64,000 bases of DNA from Casuarius casuarius (lineage: Eukaryota; Chordata; Aves; Casuariiformes; Casuariidae), in NCBI GenBank assembly GCA_003342895.1, contig PTFA01000302.1, positions 511,959 through 575,958 of the forward strand, read 5' to 3'. The notes below the pieces were generated by a model. It was not told the origin of the DNA and did no database searches. It was given only the letters and a program-made list of their open reading frames with translations. This document shows positions 48,861 through 58,185 of the stretch, piece by piece (positions within the stretch are counted from its first letter, which is position 1; every line of letters starts with the position of its first letter). A program made the translations under genes and the position numbers.

Positions 48861-50737
48861 GTCAAGAAAGCAGGAAAAATGAGAACAAACTGAAAAACAG
48901 CACTAGGGTCTGAGTGAGCATCCATTTATCAGGACATTCTGTACCTTGCAAATATGTACAGATGACTAAGGTTTATTTTAGTGACCCTTATTTCTCATTT
49001 CAGGTTATAAATATTGCCATGCTCATTTACTTGTTATCTGCATTTTCTTTCCTGTGTGGAAATCCAAATGCTTCTTAATTTTAGAATCATAAAACTTTTC
49101 ACTGATAATTTTGCTGGAGGATGTTAATTGAATAGAAGCATAATTTGTTTTGTCCAGAAAATGCAACATCTTTTACAAAAGGACTACAAATTTTTCATGC
49201 TAATGTCAACCTGTGCACAAGATGTAAAACTATATAGACTTTCATTTCAGTGTGGTGGAAAAGGAACTATTAATTGTTACACAGAATTTTGTAGCAATGG
49301 CAGATGTGTAGAGCAGAAATTCAAGAAAAAATACAGGAGCAGTTTCTTTTACTTTAGTAATCCTTTAACAAGATAATCTTTTGATCTCACAGAACTCAGA
49401 AGCTGTTAGATGTCAAACCTGATAAAAGTCTCCAGGCAATCACAGGACTTTTTCCCCTCTTCTGACAGTGACTCACCAAGCCTAAAGTTAAATAAATTTC
49501 ATATGCAGTAGCACATGAACTGCAGTTTGTTTGGCCTTAAGAATTTGTAAAGAAATTATTATTGCTAGATATGAAATAATTGCATTAAAATATATGTATT
49601 TTTCATTTAAGCCCTTCACTACTGTGGTGTGTGGGATTTGTCCCAAGAAATTCGGTCCTTACCAGGTAGAAAATATGCCAGAAATATTCCTGAAGTGCTT
49701 TGCTCTTCCTGAGTAAAGGCTCTGTTAATCTCAGAGTGGTTCTGTGAAGACTCAGGCATACGTGTGCCAAGGAGACCTCTTACTCTTACCCTTACCCTTT
49801 CTTTTCAGTGATAAGAAGGGAGAATGAATTTCACATGGTTATTTCTGTGACAGAGCAAAAAGCCAGCTGACAGTCTTCTGAATTTTTGCATGCAGAAAGA
49901 CCATTGATATTCTGGGGCTGGCTTTGCCCGTGTGCTGGCAGTGAGCAAACACATGCACGTCGTGGTACAACAACGGTATGCAGCCACATCTGGCAGGTGA
50001 GCCGTACGCTGCTCTGGGGGTGTGCATTTACCAGATCGTCCCCCAGCCTTTCCCCAGCGGGTGAGCTGGTGTGTGCAGTGCTCGTGCACAGCAGGGCAGC
50101 TGCTGCCCACCATGGTATGGTGCTGACTTGAGAACTTCATTTGCCAACAGCAGCCTTCTTGCTTCAGAGGGGACAGAAGGAAGGAGATGCAGGAGCAGGC
50201 TGTGGGTTACATTCATCGTGTTGGTGCATACAGCTGTGGCCTATAGGTTGGATACCACTGCTTTTCAATAATTGCAGTGTTTGGAGCTAACCTGCAAAGC
50301 GCTACTGCTGGGACCACCAGCACTTAGCTCCGGCTACAAAATATGTGACATCTTGTGTGTGGTTGATGTGGTTTTTCTCACTCGAATGCAAACATTTTGG
50401 GGGCAGCAAGTTTGCCATGGAAACATTTTTCTAATCAGGCCAAAAATCAGGCAGAGAAGACTTTGGTGATATGATTAGCACAAAAACCACACCACAAAAC
50501 CCATGCTACATCTAAAATTGTATTTCTTCTGAGATGTCACTGCCTACCTTAAGAAGAGTTTTAGACTGCTTATAGCAATAGCTCAGGTTCATGACTCCCA
50601 CTAATGCTACAAATCCTCTCTGAACATTAACAATCTGCATCTGTCTGAAATGAAAACCATAAGCAAGTACCTTTCCTTCTGCCATACACAATTACAGAGG
50701 AGTGTATGTCACCTTCAGTGAGAACTGATTATTTAGA

Positions 50738-50755
50738 GTGTGTGTATGTGTGTGA
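50738..50755 (+). repeat. GT microsatellite
   Basis: Short GT run interrupted by one TA step. Confidence 0.7.
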
Positions 50756-50884
50756 GTTGAAATAAAAACAACCTGGAGGTTTATAACTCTGTTCGTAATG
50801 GTAAGTCTTGGCTGCATTAAGATCAGATTGTGAAAAAGATCAGAAAACAGCTGTTGCTCTACGAGAAGGCTCGTTGGATGGTTG

Positions 50885-50985
50885 TGGACTAGGCTGAGAC
50901 ACTCTGCTCCCACTGGGTTGTCTGTGTAACCCCTGTCAAGTTACTTTTCTCTTTGGCTATGTTTAAACTGGGGAACTCTGGCACT
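50885..50985 (+). repeat. MIR-like SINE fragment
   Basis: GGACTAGGCTGAGACACTCT and TGTCTGTGTAACCCCTGTC with AAGTTACTTTTCTCTTTGG after it follow the MIR block 'ctgtgtgaccttgggcaagtcacttaacctctctg'. Called by eye; diverged. Confidence 0.5.
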
Positions 50986-51164
50986 TTTTCAAGCTCCTGA
51001 TCAGGAGTTTGCCCGTGATATCGTAATAAGGTGGGACTTACCAGCTTTCTCTGATACAATCTAGTTTTCTTGGAAATAAAACCCCGCGTGGGACCAGGTA
51101 GGCATTACAACTTCTCTGACCAGGTCCTTGGTTTCATGATGTGGAGAGCAGGACCTCAGGGGTT

Positions 51165-51290
51165 GCAAAACAAACTGGTTTAGTTAATCTGTTTCTGCTC
51201 CTGGTCTGTAAAACAGAGGTAACACCACTACCTACTCCAAAGGTTGTGTTATGACAAGAAAAAGGCACTGCCTGCCATAGCATATGACTA
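51165..51290 (+). repeat. MIR-like SINE fragment, 3' part
   Basis: GTCTGTAAAACAGAGGTAAC and ACCACTACCTACTCCAAAGG, followed by TTGTGTTATGA, match the MIR segment 'catctgtaaaatggggataataatacctacctcacagggttgttgtga' well. It lies about 180 bases downstream of another MIR-like fragment in the same orientation, so the two could be one interrupted copy. Confidence 0.65.
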
Positions 51291-51879
51291 TATATGACAC
51301 TTCCCCTCTCTCTCATCCTCCAGCACATTGCAGCTTAGGGCGTTCCTGGTTCAGAGATGTCCTGTGCTTAGGTGCCCCTAGTGATTTTTCTTCTGTACTT
51401 TTACTCTGAATCTTTGAATCCCCCTGCACACTAAAGAGTTGATGCTACTGTGAGCCCACAGAGCAAACAGATCTATGTTTGCAGTGGTCAGGGACTGACG
51501 TAGATACCCAGCTGTTTTCTGTAGTTGCCGTCAAGACCATAGAGAAAAAGTGAAAGGGCGAGCTCTGGTCAGAAGAGCTTTTGGGCTCTGCTCAGCAAGA
51601 CGCAGCAAGGTGAGACCAAGCAGATATCTGGGAACTGTTATATTGGAAACATCCCTGTGTCAGGACAAGAGCATTCACTTTCATTGCCCAGACCTTGGGA
51701 TGAAGTCCTGTACCTCAGCAGTTTTCCCAGTTTCTCAGATATTTATCATAATATATATATTTTCAAAAATTCAGTGCGATGACATCTGAAGTCCTTTTTG
51801 GTCTTGAGTTCTTAATGACTGAATTATCTCTTATTTAGCCTTTCTTTATTCCTCAGTCCAGGTAGATTTGACAGGAACA

Positions 51880-52290
51880 AAATGATATTATACCAATCTA
51901 ATATCCATCTGTGACAAGATAGCAAGGCCATGTGGGTAGAGCAGAAGCAATCAATGCCAAATGTCCAGACTATGGTAAGGTCTTTGATCCTGCTCCATGT
52001 TATTTCCTGCAGGCAAAGCAGAGAGGTTTAGACTAGATGGGTCTATTATAAGAATTTTACAAGGCCCATTTGCAGACTGCATCCAAAGAATAATTTTTGA
52101 GGTCTCCTTGTCCTATCAAAGGCTGCATGGAAGGGATGCAACGTTGGGCCAGTCTTGGGCGGGAGTTTCATTAATGATCCAAATGGTAGACTGAAGAGGA
52201 AGATTATGAAATTAGCTGAAGATACAAAATCTGCAGATACTGAAAGGTTGTTTGGGTACAGCTTATGTTCCCTTGGTATTTGGAGATGGG
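51880..52290 (+). repeat. Degenerate CR1-type LINE, reverse-transcriptase fragment
   Basis: The segment contains a decayed 'DFSKAFDTVPH' box read as DYGKVFDPAPC (51968-52000). Further on, FINDP (52168) is followed by exactly ten residues and then KLAEDTK, matching the spacing of the CR1 FINDL...KFADDTK motif. TGACAAGATAGCAAGGCCATG upstream resembles the CR1 'tgacaggataacaagccttgtgg' block. Several frameshifts lie between these boxes. It is a dead LINE fossil and not a gene. Confidence 0.7.
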
Positions 52291-55200
52291 TAAGAAAGAT
52301 GACTGCTTTCAGCACTATGACTTGTCCTTGGTTAAATGAAGAAGATTTTACTGACATGAAAAATTATGTCTCCTTCCTAAGCTATCCTAGGCTATAAAGA
52401 GCTGTCTTAGCTACGAAAGGCTGAGCAGCATGATCTGCTTTTGCTGCAGACGAACAGCATGTTCAGGTAATGACAGTGGCCCAGCTGATATGTGATAGCT
52501 TAGTCACTGGTGGTCTCTTGAGTCCGTCCATTGGGTTTCGTTGTATCACTGCATTACTCCCATGCTGTCAGATATCCGTGTTATTGGAGCACTCTCATAG
52601 AAAGAGTAATTCACTGGAAGCTCAGGCTGGATTCTCGGTCCAAATTGACGTAACTGCTAATGTGGCTGGCAAAAAGTCTGACCAGTTATCTTTAACATTT
52701 CTTACCTATATTGTGGAGCAAGACACCAGAGCACTGCAGGAATACAGTGTTGCTGGGGTACTGGTTTGTTCATGTAACTTCGAAGGGTCTTTAATTCACC
52801 ATGGATTTCCTAACTGTTAGCTGCAGATGGCAATTCCTTTGCAGATTAAGAAAAGATGCCGTAACATAAATGACTGACTGGGTGTCACTGCTGTGTTGTG
52901 ACAGGCCATCTTCTAGGAAATAGTGATTGATGACATGTTTAAAACTAAGCCATTATATGTGCTGTTTATGTAGAAGCAGTATTTAAAATGTGGGCTGTCA
53001 GTCAAAGTGCTGATTACTTACACAGTGCTATAATAAGTAGTGGTGGGTGCACTGAAAAAGGTACTGGAGTAAATGTTCTGAGCTTCACACAGCTTTGACT
53101 TGTTATTTCCAGTCTTAATCTAGCCATAATAAAAGGATCTATCCGATGCATTGCCTACAGCAGGAGACTTCAATGAAGGCTGCTAGGAGCTCTTTGATAT
53201 TGACCCCAATATTAAGGCTATTTTTTGAGACATACAAGTTACATTTCCTTTTTCCCCTTGAGTACCCTCAGAGCGACCCTCAGTGCGCTGTGGCAGCATA
53301 TTTCATGGCTGCAGTGGTTTCAGCTGCCGACCTCCCGCTCTCTGTGCTTTGCAGAGGGGGTGAAGACCCCTCAGCAGGCTTCGCTGAGTGCTCTGGGCAC
53401 AGCCGGCGCCTCGCAGTGAAGACTCAGGAACGGCCACCGTGGACCCAGGCTCAGCCCTGTTTCTGGCCTGATGCCATGCCTTGGGGCAAGTCCGGGTTGG
53501 TGCCTCTGTCTCTGCAGCTGTTGAGTGGAGGTGGTGAGAGCGACCGTCTTCAGGCCTGATGCAGCCGCTGTGTAGAGGGCTGGAAGGGGAAGCCGCCCTT
53601 GCAGTGTGCGGTGTATGGCTCACACCGCGCGCTACAGGTGTGCCCAGAAACGTGTGCACCGCATGAAACGTCAAAAACAGACTGGGGAAGGCGATAGGGA
53701 CACCTTCCTTTCCCTGCTTCATCCCCTGTCGGCAGACTGGCTGGGGTTTTCTGCCAAGCCTTTACAAGGCTGAGTACTTTCCTGTCGGTGAGATGCTCTG
53801 ATGCTCCACTGATGTGCTAGATGAGCCCGCTGGAGACAGAGTAACTTGGCACGCTTTGGCTGGAGGTCCGGGGAGAGCTTGCCAGGAGGAAAGCATCTCT
53901 TCCAGGCTCACTGAGTGGGAGGGTGGCCATCCCCATTTCTCTTCCTCTTGCCAGCATTTACCGTGCAGACGTCTTGCAGCTTCCAGCCTTCCTGAGAATT
54001 TTCCTTATCTCCCAAAACACATGGGAATATGGGTGGGGAGAGTCGGTGGGGGAGGCCGATGTCTGAGCACCGTCACGAAGTGTGGGTGTGCTACATGGCC
54101 TGACATGAGCTTGGCCTGACTGATGGAGGAGTGGGAAGTTCAGCTGGTCTCAGAGGACTTTGTGGTGTGTATGTTGGGTGGCAAATGCATGGTTAGTTTT
54201 ACTGCGGCTGCACTGAAGTACAGATTCTGGGATTCCTCTGACTAAATGAGAGGTGTAAAGGTAGAAAAAGGACACCAACATGCATTGGTGTTGTAATGAC
54301 ATAGAGCAAAAAAGAACTTGCTTTTTTCCTCCTCTGCTTATTAAGTGGAAAACAGAAGAAGAAAATTCCATTAACAATTACAGAAAATAGTCAAATCATC
54401 AAAATTTTCATTCTTTGTATTTGCTGTTCATTATTTTCTAAAACCATTAAGGTTTGTCACGTTCATAAGGACAGTTCTGCCTGTGTGCTTGTAAATTGCA
54501 TCCTTGTACAGATGGATAGTTTGTACATGCCAAGAAAATAGTCTTTAAGTACCCACATCACTTACATGTAAAGACCTTCTCCTTTCTATGCTCCTCATCT
54601 CAAGATCAGCCAGAAAATCTGTTGTTAATAAGAACCATCTTAGTGGTAATATCTGAACATTAATTAAGAGCTGTGGATTGATATGTCACTGATAATAATG
54701 ACCTCTGCATACAGCCTTATAGAGCAATATAAATTTGTTTCCAGAATTTTGATTTTTCTGCAAAATGGAAAGAAACGGTCACATTTGCACTTTCACTGTC
54801 AAGGCACTACCTGATTATGTAGAGAAACTGTATAACCATGTTAAGTAGTGATGTTTTTTCTTAATATCCTCTAATATTGAAATAGATTATCTATCTTTTT
54901 TATTCTTGTACATGTGTAAACTAAACATTGCACTGTAGTACTTCTACCTGCCAACCTTCTTTGTTAGGTTGTGCTGTATTATTTTGTACTGTATATTTCT
55001 GTCTATATTTCTTTAGCACTTTAAAAATGTGTGCAATTAAAGATAATTCTTAATGTAATAAATATGATGCTTTATTTATTTTTTGTAAAGAAACAAAAAA
55101 ATGGAACCAGTACCACCTCTGGTTTCACAAATGAAGCAATTCAGAATGGGTTATTACTTGGATTGGGCCCTGCACATAGCATTGGAATCCACAGAAAAGC

Positions 55201-55499
55201 TTCCTACCTTGCATTTGTTCTAATAAGCAGATTGCCTCTAATCCTAGAGTTTTCCACAAATCTTCATGCACAAAAGCGTGCCCCACTGTCATGACGAACT
55301 CATTTTGATTGTTTTTTTGCCATATTCTAGTAACATCATTTGTGAAACTGAAGTTGGCTTTTCAATCAGGCGACAGGTATGTAATGATGTTTTCCAGTGC
55401 TCTTTGTGAAATAGATTTTTATTTCTTTTTCCTTTTTAAGGAAATTTATTTGGGCAGAAGAAGCGTTGCACAAACTCACTGCTTCTTTTGTTTTGTTCT
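52291..55499. other. Non-coding end of the 23-kb intron
   Basis: There is a moderately GC-rich stretch with some CpGs near 53300-53700, otherwise AT-rich sequence. No exon or known RNA gene was seen. Confidence 0.5.
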
Positions 55500-55527
55500 G
55501 CTTTTTTTCTCCCTCTCCCTCTTCCAG
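55500..55527 (+). promoter_or_regulatory. KIAA1958: Strong 3' splice site with long polypyrimidine tract
   Basis: An almost uninterrupted pyrimidine run ends in CTTCCAG. The AG at 55526-55527 places the exon start at 55528 in phase 1. The G left at 32395 plus AC gives a GAC (Asp) codon. Confidence 0.85.
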
Positions 55528-56573
55528 ACCAGGACGAGAGAGCGGCGGAGCTCAGCAGGGAGCAGAACGAGAAGACCATTCGCAGCACGCAGACGGCTCT
55601 CCGCAACTTCCGGGAGTTCCTCATCTCCAAGTACCCCTCCGAGACCCGGGAGATCTACGTCATCCCCTGCAAAGAGCTCGATGCCTACCTTGCTTCCTTC
55701 TTTGTGGATGCCAGACAAAAGGACGGGTCTGAGTATGAGCCAAACAGCCTGGCCAACTACCAGTGCGGGCTGGAGCGGTATCTCAAAGAGCACAGGTATG
55801 GGTACAGTATTACCAGGGATAAGGAGTTCAAGAGGTCCCAGGAAGCTCTAAAACAAAAGCAGATCGAGCTGAGGTGTAAAGGAAAAGGAAACAAGCCACA
55901 CAAATCCATGAAGCTCACCTTTGCTGATGAACTTATCCTGCGCAAAAGAGGTTTGCTGAGCCGGTACAATCCTGAAGGGTTGCTGAACCTCGTCTGGCTA
56001 AACAACACGAAGGCGTTTGGGCACTGCACAGGTTTCCATGGGTCCACCCTCAAGTGGGGAGACATCCGCCTCCGGGTGACAGAGACGGGGCTGGAGTACC
56101 TGGAGTGGATGGGGCCGGACAATGGGGATGTGAACGCCAAGAGCAAGCGAGGAGGGACAGACTCGCGGGTGTACGCCACCCAGCACTCCCCGCAGACCTG
56201 CCCTGTGCAGGACTACAAGGAGTATGCCCAGCGGCGGCCCCCCGCCATGCGCTACGAGGACGCGCCTTTCTACCTGTCCATCAAACCCGTTGTCAACTTG
56301 GCCGCACTTCACTGGTACAATTGCCAAGCCCTGGGGAAAAACAAGCTTGCCAAGATGGTAAAGACAATGTGCGAGAAAGGCAACATCCCTGGCAGGAAGA
56401 CCAACTTCAGCGTCTACCAGAGCTGTAGCACCCTGTCAGAAGCACAGAGCAACCAGCTCGTGCTGATCTGTAATAACTTGAGCCAGCAAGCTGCCCAGTC
56501 CATGGCAAGTCACTCCAATACTGACAACTTCATAGTGTCAGCTTCCTATGACTCTTCCTCTGACACGGCTTGA
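55528..56573 (+). CDS. KIAA1958: KIAA1958, terminal coding exon: DUF3504 (Crypton-derived recombinase-like) domain
   Basis: The exon completes codon 379 and runs to TGA at 56571-56573, giving residues 379-726. It is a single uninterrupted DUF3504 domain. The family (KIAA1958, KCTD1, QRICH1, ZMYM2/3/4) is known to derive from tyrosine recombinases of Crypton transposons. The N-terminal helical part (about 399-470, TALRNFREFL to GLERYLKEH) corresponds to the DNA-binding core-type domain. The C-terminal part includes WLNNTKAFGH, TCPVQDYKEYAQRRP and APFYLSIKP. The first catalytic Arg appears replaced by Cys (about 545, FGHC). The H-x-x-R box reads F-S-V-Y (672-675). A Tyr near 719 could match the nucleophile position, but without the tetrad catalysis is unlikely. 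A nuclear binding or scaffold role is inferred from relatives, many of which are transcription regulators. GC content is moderate compared with the first coding exon. An ATG at 55488 lies in the pyrimidine tract and is not a start. Confidence 0.9.
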
Positions 56574-56704
56574 AAGGGGGATTTAATTTGAACAGTGTTT
56601 TCTTTTTCTTTTTGTTTCAAGCATTGAATTTGTGCCCAATAATACACATCAACTGTGATTGTACACTATTCCCCCCACACCCCCCTCTCCAGTGTTAATT
56701 CACT

Positions 56705-56737
56705 TTATAAAAATATATAAATATATAATATATTTTT
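56705..56737. repeat. AT-rich simple repeat
   Basis: Repeats of ATATAAAT and TATAATAT type lie in the presumed 3' UTR. Confidence 0.6.
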
Positions 56738-57526
56738 CTTCTTACAAATAAGTCAATAGAAATAGTTTAGTAATACTAACGTAGTATTTATAGTGTTAAT
56801 ACAAAAATGAAAGCTTATGGGTTATAATATAATTGCAGATTTTTAAAGGGCAAAAGTGGTTCTCAGGCAATGCAAGATAGACTGGAAATACCGTTTTTAA
56901 CATGCACACGTCAGTGAGTGTAAATCCCCAGAGAGGCTTACATAGGGATTCTATTTTAAAGTACTTTTTCCAACTTCTTATTTTAACCTCCTAGAGTGGA
57001 GGAGGCAAACTTTATCATTGGCTGCTGCTTCTTGTCTGCTGGCTTGTTCTTCATCAGCAAGACCAGGAAATCAGTGAGAGACATCAGTGTAAGTTTGTGA
57101 AACCATTTAGAACAATTTCTGTCTGTTTTTTCTTTTGTTTCGTAAGTCTCATTTATGCCAGTTGGAAAAAAACAAATTCCTGAAGTCAACTAAGAAGTAT
57201 TTTTAACTTTTTTTTGTTGATGATGATTCTTGGTGATCAAAATGTCACTGGCCTTTAGTCTGAAAAGTATTGTTTTCAACAATATGCAAAAGTTTAATGA
57301 AAAAAACAAAAACACTGTTACACACGTAGTTTTAACTGTTTAAAGTAAAAACTGGTCATTAGTATTTTGTCATTGTGTATACTTCATGTAAAATCTACTA
57401 CCTTAGAGCCACTCTTTCAGTATCCTGGGGAATACAAGAGTGCAGAAAAATGCATAATCTTTCCCAAACCATACAGAAAAAAAATGCATCAAATACATCT
57501 TAAGCCATCATTTGAATTCCACAGAA

Positions 57527-57532
57527 AATAAA
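57527..57532 (+). terminator. KIAA1958: Candidate polyadenylation signal, proximal
   Basis: AATAAA about 950 bases after the stop codon. Its downstream context is only weakly G/T-rich. Confidence 0.3.
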
Positions 57533-57932
57533 ATAGAGAGTGTAATCATAACTTCATGTTTAGTACGGAAAATGAAAAAGCCAAATAGTTTAAGTGCTGG
57601 AAAACACATTGAACTGAAGTCAGCTACTCAATCTATGTCCATTATAGACAATGAAAAATGTGTATGTGAATCTGAAAGCAGAATTTAGTCCTTAAAGCCT
57701 TGAAATAATGAATGTTAGCTTTCCAGCCTTCTGACTTTGCAACATAACTGTTCTCCAAGTACAGGGAAGAGACTAACAAATTAAATATTTCAATGAACCA
57801 TAATAATTCTTGACCTTTAAAGTGAGGTATGGTAATTTCTCCAGTAATTCAACAGAGTTTATTCAGCAATACAGATGGAAATGTTCTACTAGGATACCCT
57901 AGGGCTGTGAAGATGAGACTTTAGACAAGTCT

Positions 57933-58010
57933 GCTGAGGTGATCTAATGTCCACTGAAGTCAATGAGAGGGTCAACTGCAGCTGACTTACCATAGGTGTT
58001 GGATCAAACT
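57933..58010. repeat. Ancient palindromic interspersed repeat, copy B
   Basis: GATCTAATGTCCACTGAAGT then CAATGA on the left and GGTGTTGGATCAAAC on the right follow the same palindromic plan as the copy at 23409. It would lie inside the presumed 3' UTR if the distal signal is used. Confidence 0.4.
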
Positions 58011-58148
58011 GTCACTGAGTATTTTTTCCTGTACAGTTTTTGTTTTAGATGGTGTTTCTTTATGCTTGCTTGCTCTTATTCTTCCACATTGTTTAGATCT
58101 GCAGCTGTGCAGTGAGTTTAATTATCACTAATTCCAAAGAAAAGGTGA

Positions 58149-58154
58149 AATAAA
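58149..58154 (+). terminator. KIAA1958: Candidate polyadenylation signal, distal
   Basis: AATAAA is followed about 45 bases later by TTGCTTTGTGTGTTGCT, a good G/T-rich element. Cleavage would fall around 58170-58185. Confidence 0.4.
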
Positions 58155-58185
58155 GGTAGCAAAAAGAAGTAAAAATAACCTACCA

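Larger units (their letters stand above)
32396..55527 (+). other. KIAA1958: Intron of 23.1 kb between the two KIAA1958 coding exons
   Basis: It begins with GTACG at 32396 and ends with a long pyrimidine tract and CTTCCAG at 55521-55527. Both flanking exons are phase 1, so they join without loss. I found no intervening coding exon or second DUF3504-like exon. The intron contains old SINE and LINE fragments listed separately, a CT microsatellite, and otherwise unremarkable AT-rich DNA. Confidence 0.8.
56574..58175 (+). other. KIAA1958: Presumed 3' UTR of KIAA1958
   Basis: The stretch after the stop codon is AT-rich, with an AT-repeat tract at about 56705-56737 and many A/T-rich elements. It contains two AATAAA hexamers (57527 and 58149). 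The end point is inferred from the second one. Confidence 0.4.

Noticed and set aside
49777..49800. Telomere-like CTTACCCTTACCC run
   Set aside because: The unit is not the vertebrate telomeric CCCTAA and there are only two to three units. It is an ordinary simple repeat.
32396..55500. A second, alternative DUF3504-like terminal exon in the intron or downstream
   Set aside because: I looked for DUF3504-type segments (CP..YKY, PFYL) in the open frames of the intron and of 58-64 kb and found none besides the exon at 55528.
55488..55527. ATG at 55488 as start of a separate DUF3504 protein
   Set aside because: The bases lie in the polypyrimidine tract and encode an FFLPLPLP stretch. The AG at 55527 and matching exon phases show that it is intron sequence.
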